Positions 6,652 through 14,344 of a stretch of DNA of 17,280 nucleotides are shown in pieces. The translations under genes and the position numbers were made by a program. Location of the stretch: the NCBI GenBank assembly GCA_014238445.1, contig JABABC010000246.1, forward strand, positions 1 to 17,280. The letters run 5' to 3'. The stretch is from Coxiellaceae bacterium (lineage in GTDB: Bacteria; Pseudomonadota; Gammaproteobacteria; Coxiellales; Coxiellaceae). Under the pieces are notes generated by a model. It did no database searches and was not told where the DNA came from. It saw nothing but the letters and a program-made list of their open reading frames with translations. Within the stretch, counting starts at the first letter, position 1. Every line of letters begins with the position of its first letter.

Positions 6652-7608
6652 TTATACGTCGTCAGTGAACATGGAGCTGACCGATTGTTTTTTGTCGATG
6701 CGTAGGATGGTTTCAGCCAGCAACTCGCTGAGTGTAACTTGTTGGATTTTTGAGCACTTCTCGGCATTTTTAGACAGTGGGATAGTGTCTGAGACGATGA
6801 TGTTGTCTAGCTGAGAGGTGCTGATGTGTTCAAGCGCATTACCGGATAGGACGGGGTGTGTGCAGAACGCAGTGATAGTGGAGGCACCGGCTGCTTTCAG
6901 TGCGGAAGCGGCATGATTGAGTGTGCCAGCGGTATCTACAATGTCATCCATAATAATGCAGTCACGTCCAGAGACATCACCGATGATGTTCATGACTTCA
7001 GATTGGTTGGCGCGAGCGCGTCGTTTATCGATGATGGCGAGATCGGCATCGTTAAGGCGTTTAGCAATCGCGCGTGCTCGAACCACACCTCCCACATCGG
7101 GTGAGACGATCATGGGGTTCGTGAATTGTTTGAGCAGGGCTGTGGTATTGACCATGGCATGGCTGGCATACGTGTTATCCACGGGGATAGAAAAGAACCC
7201 TTGAATTTGGTCGGCGTGAAGGTCAACCGTGATCATACGGGTAATGCCGACAGAAGCCATCATGTCAGCAACGACTTTGGCAGTAATGGGTACTCGAGTG
7301 GATCTGACTCGACGGTCTTGCCGGGCATAGCCAAAATAGGGTACGACCGCTGTGATGCTCGCGGCTGAAGAGCGACGAAAGGCATCAGCCATGATAATCA
7401 GTTCCATTAAGTTGTCATTGGATGGGGCGCAGGTCGATTGGATGATAAAGACGTCACGTCCACGCACATTTTCATTAATGCAGACTTTAATTTCACCATC
7501 ACTAAAACGTGATACCTGGCAATCACCAAGGGGGACACCTAAGGCTTTAGAGACTTTTTGAGCGAGGACAGGGGTTGCGTTGCCAGAAAAAATTTTTATA
7601 TCAAGCAA
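6652..7608 (-). CDS. prs: Ribose-phosphate pyrophosphokinase (PRPP synthetase), TTG start
   Basis: Prs makes PRPP from ribose 5-phosphate and ATP for purine, pyrimidine, histidine, tryptophan and NAD synthesis. The 318-residue product aligns with E. coli Prs over its whole length. It shows the N-terminal FSGNATPVLA, STCAPSNDNLMEL (58-70), YFGYARQDRR (91-100), DLHADQIQGFF (129-139, catalytic histidine H131), DKRRARA (194-200, flexible-loop lysine K195) and the PRPP-binding DDIVDTAGT (221-229). Initiation appears to be at TTG: AAAGGAG lies 8 nt upstream, no in-frame ATG or GTG lies nearby, and alignment with E. coli Prs begins at this codon. It follows tRNA-Gln by 39 nt with no terminator, so it is probably co-transcribed with lolB and ispE. 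Confidence 0.97.
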   Translation of the reverse strand: MLDIKIFSGNATPVLAQKVSKALGVPLGDCQVSRFSDGEIKVCINENVRGRDVFIIQSTCAPSNDNLMELIIMADAFRRSSAASITAVVPYFGYARQDRRVRSTRVPITAKVVADMMASVGITRMITVDLHADQIQGFFSIPVDNTYASHAMVNTTALLKQFTNPMIVSPDVGGVVRARAIAKRLNDADLAIIDKRRARANQSEVMNIIGDVSGRDCIIMDDIVDTAGTLNHAASALKAAGASTITAFCTHPVLSGNALEHISTSQLDNIIVSDTIPLSKNAEKCSKIQQVTLSELLAETILRIDKKQSVSSMFTDDV

Positions 7609-7647
7609 GATAACAACTCCTTTAGGTGATTGTTAATGTCAGTTAGG

Positions 7648-7722
7648 TGGCTGGGGTGCCAGGATTCGAACCTGGGAATGCGGAGATCAAAACCCCGTGC
7701 CTTACCACTTGGCGACACCCCA
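7648..7722 (-). tRNA. tRNA-Gln (TTG)
   Basis: The 75-nt cloverleaf on the minus strand ends in GCCA, with CCA encoded (plus tgg at 7648-7650). Acceptor arms TGGGGTG and CACCCCA pair perfectly. The anticodon loop TTTTGAT gives anticodon TTG (plus 7688-7690), and the T arm contains GGTTCGAATCC. The body is nearly that of E. coli tRNA-Gln. It sits 3 nt after the ispE stop and 39 nt before prs on the same strand, without its own visible promoter or terminator, so it is probably cut out of the polycistronic transcript. Confidence 0.97.
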
Positions 7723-7725
7723 TCA

Positions 7726-8574
7726 TTAACCATCTAAAGCTTCGTACAGAGGGGAAATATTCTTCCCTTTTGTCACAATGGTGTGACAATTCGCCGGAGC
7801 TAGGCTGGCTATTGTACTGGCTTCGTCTCGCGTGTCAAATGTTCCGTACATCACGGACCCTGTTCCGGTTAAGCGTAGTCTGGTGTGGGGTTGGAGGGTC
7901 TCTACCAGCGATTGCAGTAACGGAAATTGTTCCATCACCAGAGCCTCGAAATCATTCGAGTATGCGTCAAAATCGGTGGTTGGTTTCACGCCGCTTATTC
8001 GAGGGGGGTGCTGGGATAATTGTTGAAATAAGGTGGCCGTTTGAATATGGATTGGTGGGTGAATCAATAAGTACCAGGGTTCAGGGGGGGATAGTGGCGT
8101 GAAAACATTGCCAATGCCTTCAGCCCAGGTGGCATGACCATAAATGAAAATCGGGACATCAGCGCCGAGTTGTGTGGCGAGCTTCAGGAGTGTGTCTTGG
8201 GGGAGTGCTAGCTCCCAGAGTCGGTTGAGAGCTAGTAATGTAGTAGCGGCATCTGAGCTTCCGCCACCCAGACCAGCACCCATTGGGATGCATTTTGTGA
8301 GTGCGATGTCGACGCCAAAAGTGCACCCTGTGTAGGCTTGTAGGCACTGTGCTGCTCGGACTATTAAGTTATCTGGTAGGGCGACAGATTGCAGCGGCGT
8401 CGTGAGGTTGATCGATGAGTCGTTGCGTCGTTGGAAACTGAGCTCGTCGCACAGGTCAATAAATTGGAATGCGGTTTGTAGGTTATGATAGCCATCGGGT
8501 CGACGATCAAGGACATGCAAAAAGCGATTTACTTTGGCCGGTGCGGGAAGGGTGAGTGTGGTGAATGGAGTCAT
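7726..8574 (-). CDS. ispE: 4-diphosphocytidyl-2-C-methyl-D-erythritol kinase
   Basis: IspE is the GHMP-family kinase that phosphorylates CDP-methylerythritol in the non-mevalonate isoprenoid pathway. Starting at ATG 8574 it has 282 residues, the usual size. Visible are PAPAKVNRFLHV with substrate lysine K14, RRPDGYHNLQT (24-34), the ATP-binding glycine-rich PMGAGLGGGSSDAA (97-110), catalytic D139 in GADVP, and the late RLTGTGSVMYG motif. The open frame runs on to 8679, but the extension would lie inside lolB and is not family-like. The chosen ATG begins 4 nt after the lolB stop, with only a poor ribosome-binding site, which suggests translational coupling to lolB. tRNA-Gln follows after 3 nt. 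Confidence 0.95.
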   Translation of the reverse strand: MTPFTTLTLPAPAKVNRFLHVLDRRPDGYHNLQTAFQFIDLCDELSFQRRNDSSINLTTPLQSVALPDNLIVRAAQCLQAYTGCTFGVDIALTKCIPMGAGLGGGSSDAATTLLALNRLWELALPQDTLLKLATQLGADVPIFIYGHATWAEGIGNVFTPLSPPEPWYLLIHPPIHIQTATLFQQLSQHPPRISGVKPTTDFDAYSNDFEALVMEQFPLLQSLVETLQPHTRLRLTGTGSVMYGTFDTRDEASTIASLAPANCHTIVTKGKNISPLYEALDG

Positions 8575-8578
8575 GGAG

Positions 8579-9229
8579 TCACTGTTTGGGTGAGGGGTGT
8601 GCGAGTTCCCATTGTTTGATGACGAGCTTAATGGCGAGATGGTGGCCTGTGAGTCGAATGAGTTGTGGTAAGTCAACATTGCCTTGATGCGTATAGTTTA
8701 AAAAGGTAATCGTCCAGCCATCTTGTTCCAGTTGTGTGAGGAGCCCATAGTCATTATAAGTTGTTTGTTTGGTGCCGGGAGCAGGTAGGCCTCTTATCCA
8801 ATAGTATAGATTCGAGATCGGTAGGCTATAACCCAGTGCTTGTTGCATTAAGGCTTCAGGGTTATTCGCTGTGAGGGGCTGTTTTTGATCTTTGACTAGG
8901 GTGACGGTATTCCCTGACTGGGTAATGTGCAGTTGGTAGAGATTTAACGATGAGGCAATATGAAGGGTGTAGTGGGTTTGGTCAGTAAGCTTCCAGGTGT
9001 AATTGGCAATTTGGGCCTCTTGGGGTGTGGTGATGCTAAAGGCGCCTCGAGTAGTCCAGTGGGTGATGTTGTTCAATCGTTGGGCGCGTGTTGCTTGGTG
9101 TTGTTTATTGAAGGAGGTCGCACCAGCAGGTGGTGTGACATTCACGCATCCGGTGAGTAAATAGCTTAGAATTGAGCATAAAATAATCACTTTAGTGCGA
9201 TGAATGCATGAAAAAAGTGTGTTAAACAT
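8579..9229 (-). CDS. lolB: Outer-membrane lipoprotein receptor LolB
   Basis: LolB takes lipoproteins from the periplasmic carrier LolA and inserts them into the outer membrane. The 216-residue precursor has a basic N-region (HRTK), a hydrophobic core and the lipobox LTGC with acylation site C28; valine after the cysteine predicts outer-membrane location. Family features include WTTRGAFSI (near residue 60), the NYTWKL strand, the ISNLYYWIRGLPAPG motif (matching E. coli LNSLRQWILGLPG), and the TYNDYGLLTQLEQDGW segment. The E. coli protein is 207 residues, so length fits. It is the first gene of the minus-strand operon, divergent from hemA, with a good promoter 35 nt upstream. Sequence identity within this family is low, so the motif matches and the lolB-ispE-prs order together make the call. 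Confidence 0.92.
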   Translation of the reverse strand: MFNTLFSCIHRTKVIILCSILSYLLTGCVNVTPPAGATSFNKQHQATRAQRLNNITHWTTRGAFSITTPQEAQIANYTWKLTDQTHYTLHIASSLNLYQLHITQSGNTVTLVKDQKQPLTANNPEALMQQALGYSLPISNLYYWIRGLPAPGTKQTTYNDYGLLTQLEQDGWTITFLNYTHQGNVDLPQLIRLTGHHLAIKLVIKQWELAHPSPKQ

Positions 9230-9263
9230 GTGTGCGTTTCACTATCAGAGTAGGGTCATTGAC

Positions 9264-9292
9264 ACTATCGTGAATGCCGAGGAGTGTGTCAA
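9264..9292 (-). promoter_or_regulatory. Sigma70-type promoter for the lolB-ispE-tRNA-prs operon
   Basis: The minus strand has consensus TTGACA (plus 9292-9287), exactly 17 nt, then GATAGT (plus 9269-9264, four of six). Transcription would start near 9257, giving a leader of roughly 28 nt before the lolB ATG at 9229. The -35 box is one arm of an inverted repeat with 9259-9265. Confidence 0.7.
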
Positions 9293-9313
9293 GCCTCTAG
9301 GGTGTGCAATCAG

Positions 9314-9341
9314 TTAACAGGCTGGGATTTTATGCTATGAT
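9314..9341 (+). promoter_or_regulatory. Extended -10 promoter for hemA-prfA-prmC
   Basis: TTAACA (9314-9319, five of six), a 16-nt spacer, then TATGAT (9336-9341, five of six) preceded by TGC, an extended -10. Transcription would start near 9348, about 30 nt before the hemA GTG. Its position inside the longer open frame that begins at 9304 argues that translation starts at 9379. Confidence 0.7.
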
Positions 9342-9378
9342 GGCGCCCATCTTAAGGTCGATTATTGAGGGTTGCACA

Positions 9379-10620
9379 GTGGTGCTACAGGCATGCGGGT
9401 TGAACTACAAAACAGCGCCAGTTGAGTTGCGCGAGCACTTTGCGTTTGATCAAACACGTTCTAATGCGTTGATGCAGTCATTGATGGCTCAACCGGTGGT
9501 GGATGGCGCTGTGTTACTGAGCACGTGTAATCGAACAGAAGTATACGCGGATGTTTCAGCACCCCTAGACCTGTCGTCATGGCTCAAAGAGCAGGGTGAC
9601 ATGCATTTACCAAACTTGCACGAGCACCTGTATGCCTTAGATGGCGATGAGTTGGTGCGTCATTTAATGCGCGTTGCGTCAGGATTGGATTCTATGGTGT
9701 TGGGTGAGCCACAGATTTTAGGGCAGATGAAAGCGGCCTATGCGGCAGCTGATGGGGCGGGGTATGTGAGTCACTCACTCAAGCAATTATTTCCAGCGGT
9801 GTTTTCCAGTTGTAAGCACATCCGTCGATCCACCAATTTAGGGAAGTGCCCCGTCTCAGTAGCCTACATGGCGATTAAACTGATTAAAGCGCAATTCAGT
9901 GATTTATCGCAGTGTCGTGCGTTATTGGTGGGCAGTGGCGATATGATGGAATTGGTTGCCACGCATTTACAGGGCCAGTCGGTTGCAGCAATGACAGTGG
10001 CAGGTCGTCACTATGATTCAGCGGCAACATTCGCAGCATCATTTCAAGCGCAAGCCACCACCTTAGATGCAATACCAGAGGCATTGATACATGCTGACAT
10101 TATGATTTGCGCAACAGCCAGTGCACAGCCTCTTGTGGATGTAGCCATGTTGGCGCCGGTGATGACGCAGCGTGCTAATCGCCCTTTGTTTATTGCTGAC
10201 CTTGCTGTACCACGCGATGTTGCATCTGAGGCGGCTGATTTGCCAGGGGTTCATTTGCATAACATTGATGATCTACAGAGTATTGTTCAGAAAAATATGG
10301 TGGGTCGTGAAGCGGCTGTGGAGCAAGCTGAGGCTATGATTGCTTTGCATGCAGAGAATTATCAGCGCCAGTTAAGCGTGGTGGATAATGCAGATTTAAT
10401 TTCCCATTATCGGCAGCGCGTGGATGATGTACGTAAAAGTGAATTGCAAAAAGCCATGGAGCTATTGCATAAAGGGCAGGACCCAGAAGTGGTATTGCAT
10501 CAGTTTTCACACGCTTTCACTAAGAAATTACTGCACCAGCCAACCCGCAAGTTACGAGAGTTTGCGTCTCAAAAGATGACGAGTGCATTGCTAGTCATGA
10601 AGGAATTTTTGGAATTATAG
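9379..10620 (+). CDS. hemA: Glutamyl-tRNA reductase, GTG start
   Basis: HemA reduces glutamate on charged tRNA-Glu to glutamate-1-semialdehyde using NADPH, the first committed step of tetrapyrrole synthesis in the C5 pathway. With GTG at 9379 (GAGGG at 9367-9371, 7 nt upstream) it has 413 residues, against 418 in E. coli. This start puts the catalytic cysteine of LSTCNRTEVY at C50, exactly its E. coli number. Other motifs are GLNYKTAPVELRE at the N-terminus, GLDSMVLGEPQILGQMKAAY, the NADPH-binding region around ALLVGSGDM, and the C-terminal dimerisation helices ending LLVMKEFLEL. The open frame begins at 9304, but that extension carries the promoter. A second GTG at 9382 is possible. prfA follows after 29 nt. 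Confidence 0.96.
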   Translation: MVLQACGLNYKTAPVELREHFAFDQTRSNALMQSLMAQPVVDGAVLLSTCNRTEVYADVSAPLDLSSWLKEQGDMHLPNLHEHLYALDGDELVRHLMRVASGLDSMVLGEPQILGQMKAAYAAADGAGYVSHSLKQLFPAVFSSCKHIRRSTNLGKCPVSVAYMAIKLIKAQFSDLSQCRALLVGSGDMMELVATHLQGQSVAAMTVAGRHYDSAATFAASFQAQATTLDAIPEALIHADIMICATASAQPLVDVAMLAPVMTQRANRPLFIADLAVPRDVASEAADLPGVHLHNIDDLQSIVQKNMVGREAAVEQAEAMIALHAENYQRQLSVVDNADLISHYRQRVDDVRKSELQKAMELLHKGQDPEVVLHQFSHAFTKKLLHQPTRKLREFASQKMTSALLVMKEFLEL

Positions 10621-10649
10621 AATGCCTATTAATTAAGAAGAGTGATGTT

Positions 10650-11738
10650 ATGAAGCCGTCATTGGAGCAAAAGTTATTGTCTTTAGCGCAACGTTATCAA
10701 GAACTGGGAGCGATGCTGAGTGATATTGCAGTGATAAATGATCAGGATCGGTATCGTGAATACAGTAAAGAGTACGCGAGTCTAGAATCATTAGTGGAAA
10801 CATTTTCGCAGTATCAAGATACAGTGAGTGCCATTGCATCAGCAAAGGAAGTGCTTGAGGAAGAGTCTGATACTGAATTGCAAGCTTTAGCACAAGAAGA
10901 GTTAACTGTATTGGAAGCACAACAAGCATCAGTAGAGTCGGAATTAAAAATCTTATTACTACCCACTGACCCTAATGATGAGAATAATGTGTTTTTAGAA
11001 GTGCGTGCAGGGACAGGGGGCGATGAGGCGGCGCTGTTTGCTGGTGATTTATTTCGTATGTACAGTCGGTTTGCAGAGAAAAAAGGTTGGCGCGTTGAAC
11101 TGATTTCCATGCATGAAGGTGATCATGGTGGGTTTAAAGAAGTGATTGCTCGGGTAGAAGGGCAAGGCGTGTATTCGCAGCTTAAGTTTGAATCAGGGGC
11201 TCATCGTGTGCAGCGTGTTCCAACGACGGAGTCACAAGGGCGCGTGCACACCTCAGCTTGTACGGTTGCAGTGATGCCTGAAGTGGCAGCGGTAGAGAAT
11301 ATTGAGATTAATTCGAATGATTTGCGCGTTGATACCTTTCGTGCTTCGGGTGCGGGTGGTCAGCACGTTAATAAGACAGATTCAGCCATTCGTTTAACGC
11401 ATATTCCAACCGGTGTTGTTGTTGAGTGTCAGGATGAGCGATCACAGCATAAGAATAAAGCGCGAGCGATGTCCTTATTGCAAGCTAAGTTATTAGATGC
11501 AGAACAATCCAAGCAGCGACAAGAGCAGGCGGCAACCCGTAAAACTTTAGTGGGAAGTGGTGATCGTTCTGAGCGAATTCGAACCTATAATTTCCCACAA
11601 GGTCGCGTGACGGATCATCGTATTAATTTAACCTTGTATCAATTAGATGATTTTATTGCAGGTGATATGGATGTTGTCGTGCAACCGTTGATTCGAGAGT
11701 TGCAAGCTGAGCTATTGGCAGAGATAGGTGATGATTGA
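10650..11738 (+). CDS. prfA: Peptide chain release factor 1
   Basis: RF1 ends translation at UAA and UAG. The 362-residue protein has the normal length. An N-terminal helical domain (about 1-105) is followed by the decoding domain with the PxT tripeptide, here P-T-T at 191-193 within RVPTTESQGR. The catalytic loop GAGGQHVNK places GGQ at 236-238, with Q238 the residue methylated by PrmC. The start ATG at 10650 has AAGAAG upstream. It lies between hemA and prmC in the widely conserved order, and its stop overlaps the prmC start, so enzyme and substrate are produced together. Retention of threonine at the third tripeptide position agrees with RF1 and excludes RF2, which reads SPF. Confidence 0.98.
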   Translation: MKPSLEQKLLSLAQRYQELGAMLSDIAVINDQDRYREYSKEYASLESLVETFSQYQDTVSAIASAKEVLEEESDTELQALAQEELTVLEAQQASVESELKILLLPTDPNDENNVFLEVRAGTGGDEAALFAGDLFRMYSRFAEKKGWRVELISMHEGDHGGFKEVIARVEGQGVYSQLKFESGAHRVQRVPTTESQGRVHTSACTVAVMPEVAAVENIEINSNDLRVDTFRASGAGGQHVNKTDSAIRLTHIPTGVVVECQDERSQHKNKARAMSLLQAKLLDAEQSKQRQEQAATRKTLVGSGDRSERIRTYNFPQGRVTDHRINLTLYQLDDFIAGDMDVVVQPLIRELQAELLAEIGDD

Positions 11739-12591
11739 TCGAGAGTCCCGTCTAAAAACATTGGCTATGGTTAAATCAGCAGCGCTAGAGCGGCTGTCTG
11801 CCGTGGGTGACTCGGCTGTTTTAGAAGTTGAGTTAATCATTACGCGCGCGTGCCAATTACCACGATCAGCTTGTTATGCGTTTCCTGAGAAGGTGCTCTC
11901 TGATGTGGAGTATCAGCAAGTGATGGGTTGGGTATCGCGTCGTGCTCAAGGAGAGCCACTGGCTTATATTTTGGGTGAAAAAGAGTTTTGGTCTTTAACC
12001 TTGGAGGTCAATGCGGCAACGCTTATTCCGAGACCAGAAACAGAATGTTTGGTGGAGTGGGTGCTGTCACAGTATCCAGTTGATACCACGTTGCGTGTCG
12101 CTGATTTAGGCACAGGTTCAGGTGCTATTGCAATCGCGTTGGCGAAAGAACGCCCGCACTGGAAAATTGATGCCACCGATCAAAGTGCGGAAGCGTTACG
12201 GGTTGCGAAGAGGAATATACAGCGACATGCTTGTCAGCATATAACGTGTTACCAAGGTCATTGGTGTGATGCGTTACCACAGGGTGGGTATGATTTAATG
12301 GTGTCGAATCCGCCTTATATAGAAGTTTCGGATCCGCACTTACAAGATTTACAGTATGAGCCACAGTCTGCGTTGGTGGCCAGTCAAGCCGGTTTAAGTG
12401 ATTTAGACATCATTATTCAGCAAGCATTATCGTATTTAGTGCCGGGAGGTCGGTGTGTGGTAGAGCATGGGGCGTCGCAAGCGAGTGCTGTGATCCATCA
12501 GATGAAAAGGTCACAATATGCTATAATTACCGGGTATCCAGATTGGTCGGGACATGATCGATTTGTGGTAGGTAGAAGAAGGTCATCATGA
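11731..12591 (+). CDS. prmC: Peptide chain release factor N5-glutamine methyltransferase
   Basis: PrmC (HemK) methylates the GGQ glutamine of release factors using S-adenosylmethionine. The 286-residue product has an N-terminal helical domain, which binds the release factor, then RPETE (about 101-105), the SAM-binding DLGTGSG (about 125-131) and the NPPY motif (193-196) that holds the target glutamine. It ends with the usual DWSGHDRFVVG. The frame is open from a GTG at 11728, but ATG 11731 is preferred; it overlaps the prfA stop by 8 nt and AGATAGG lies just upstream. The coupling with prfA, its substrate gene, is a classic arrangement. Its last 70 nt also contain a promoter-like element for maeA. 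Confidence 0.97.
   Translation: MIDRESRLKTLAMVKSAALERLSAVGDSAVLEVELIITRACQLPRSACYAFPEKVLSDVEYQQVMGWVSRRAQGEPLAYILGEKEFWSLTLEVNAATLIPRPETECLVEWVLSQYPVDTTLRVADLGTGSGAIAIALAKERPHWKIDATDQSAEALRVAKRNIQRHACQHITCYQGHWCDALPQGGYDLMVSNPPYIEVSDPHLQDLQYEPQSALVASQAGLSDLDIIIQQALSYLVPGGRCVVEHGASQASAVIHQMKRSQYAIITGYPDWSGHDRFVVGRRRSS
12519..12527 (+). promoter_or_regulatory. Extended -10 promoter candidate for maeA, inside prmC
   Basis: TGCTATAAT at 12519-12527 contains a perfect -10 TATAAT (12522-12527) with the TG extension. No good -35 lies 16-18 nt upstream, which extended -10 promoters can tolerate. Transcription would start near 12533 and give a leader of about 84 nt before the maeA GTG. Confidence 0.5.
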
Positions 12592-12616
12592 TCGATAGGA
12601 TGTCTTGGAGAGTAGT

Positions 12617-14344
12617 GTGAAAAAATTTAAAGAAGTCGTGGGTGAGCATAAAAAAGTCTTAGCGTTAGAGACTGCGTTAACTGGCAAGTTGTTGCTGACT
12701 ACTCCAGAGTTAAATAAAGGGTCGGCATTTACGCATGAAGAGCGTATCCGATTTAATTTGGTGGGTAAGTTGCCTGCTCATGTCGAAACGTTAGATGAGC
12801 AAGCTAAACGTTATTATGAGCAGTATGTATTACTGCCAACGGACCTATCTAAGAATAAATACTTGAACAGCTTGCGTCAGCATAATAATGTCGCTTTTTT
12901 TAAATTGGTAACCCAGCATTTAGATGAGATGCTGCCAATTGTCTATACGCCAACCATTGGTGATGCGGTTAAAAATTACAGCTTTCAATTTGATTCGCCA
13001 CGCGGGTTGCATTTTTCTTATGAAGAAGCCGATAACGTTGAAATGATGATGAACAGTGTTTCTTATCCTGAAGTTGAATTGATTGTTATCAGCGATGGTG
13101 AAGGTGTGCTCGGTATTGGTGATTGGGGTGCGGGTGGTGTGGATATTTGTGTCGGAAAAGCCATGGTCTATACATTGTGTGGTGGTATGAATCCGCGCCA
13201 TATCTTGCCGATACAAATTGATGTGGGCACAAATAATAAAACCTTGTTGGATGACCCGATGTATTTAGGCTGGCATCATCCTCGTATCGAGGGTGAAGAA
13301 TACGATGCCTTTATTGATTTGGTGTTTAAAGCTATTGTGAAAAAATTTCCACATGTCTTTATTCATTGTGAAGATTTTGGCACCAGTAATGCACGAAAAA
13401 TATTAAGTCAGTATCAGGATCAGTTGTGTTTGTTTAATGATGATATACAAGGTACAGGCGCAACTGCTTTAGCCTGTGTGTTGTCCGGTTTAAAGGTGAC
13501 GAGTAGTCAGCTGGTGGATCAACGCTTCGTAATTTTTGGAGCAGGGACAGCAGGTGTTGGGATTGCTGATCAGTTAATGAGTGCTTTGCAATCAGCTGGA
13601 CTCTCAAGAGAGGAAGCTTGTCGATGTTTCTGGTTAATTGATCGACCGGGTTTGTTACTCGATGACATGGATGATTTGTATGATTTTCAGCGGCCGTATG
13701 CGCGACCTGCAGATGAGTGGATAGAACATGAAGGTTCTATGATTAAGTTGCAAGAGGTGATTGAGTCAGTGAAGCCCACGGTGTTAATTGGGTCATCTGC
13801 CGTTGCAGGCGCATTTAATCAATCGGTGGTTGAGGCTATGGTAACTGCAACACCTCGGCCGATGATTTTTCCGTTATCTAACCCTAATTCGCGTGTTGAA
13901 GCGGTACCACAAGATATTTATCAGTGGTCAAAAGGCAAAGCCATTGTGGCAACCGGTAGTCCTTTTGATGATGTGCTCTTTAATGATAAGCGTATTCGTA
14001 TCTCGCAGTGTAATAATGCCTTTATTTTCCCAGGTTTAGGCTTGGGTGTTGTAGCTTCAGGTGCGAGCCGTGTTACCGATCATATGATTACACAGGCTGC
14101 TTTGGCATTAGCAGAGTGCTCACCGTTGATTCATGATCCTGATGGAGCATTGTTACCTTCATTTGATAGGGCGCACTCAGTGAGTCAAGATGTAGCGTTA
14201 GCGGTAGCTAATGCCGCAGCAGAAGATGGCGTGGCTCGTATTCAATCGGATGTAGATTACGCGGCACGTATAGCTGCGATTTATTGGGAGCCAGCGTATT
14301 TACCTTATCATTTGAATCCTGAGTTAATGCACGATGAGTCTTGA
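12617..14344 (+). CDS. maeA: NAD-dependent malic enzyme, GTG start
   Basis: This enzyme oxidatively decarboxylates malate to pyruvate, supplying pyruvate and reduced cofactor. Numbered from GTG 12617 (GGAG at 12607-12610, 6 nt upstream), the 575 residues match the large MaeA class (E. coli 565). The catalytic tyrosine is Y110 in PIVYTPTIG, and the general-base lysine is K181 in ICVGKAMVYT. Metal ligands lie in HCEDFG and FNDDIQGTG, and the dinucleotide-binding loop is FGAGTAGVGIA. A longer frame from a TTG at 12605 would put the ribosome-binding site inside the gene. NAD rather than NADP preference is inferred from class membership, not from a residue I can certify. The stop overlaps hemH by 11 nt. 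Confidence 0.93.
   Translation: MKKFKEVVGEHKKVLALETALTGKLLLTTPELNKGSAFTHEERIRFNLVGKLPAHVETLDEQAKRYYEQYVLLPTDLSKNKYLNSLRQHNNVAFFKLVTQHLDEMLPIVYTPTIGDAVKNYSFQFDSPRGLHFSYEEADNVEMMMNSVSYPEVELIVISDGEGVLGIGDWGAGGVDICVGKAMVYTLCGGMNPRHILPIQIDVGTNNKTLLDDPMYLGWHHPRIEGEEYDAFIDLVFKAIVKKFPHVFIHCEDFGTSNARKILSQYQDQLCLFNDDIQGTGATALACVLSGLKVTSSQLVDQRFVIFGAGTAGVGIADQLMSALQSAGLSREEACRCFWLIDRPGLLLDDMDDLYDFQRPYARPADEWIEHEGSMIKLQEVIESVKPTVLIGSSAVAGAFNQSVVEAMVTATPRPMIFPLSNPNSRVEAVPQDIYQWSKGKAIVATGSPFDDVLFNDKRIRISQCNNAFIFPGLGLGVVASGASRVTDHMITQAALALAECSPLIHDPDGALLPSFDRAHSVSQDVALAVANAAAEDGVARIQSDVDYAARIAAIYWEPAYLPYHLNPELMHDES

Noticed and set aside
7647..8102. Plus-strand open frame of 151 codons
   Set aside because: It runs antisense across tRNA-Gln and ispE and has no family-like content; it is a shadow frame.
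9304..9378. N-terminal extension of HemA
   Set aside because: This stretch contains the likely promoter (9314-9341), and the extra residues have no counterpart in the family. The GTG at 9379 puts the catalytic cysteine at position 50, as in E. coli.
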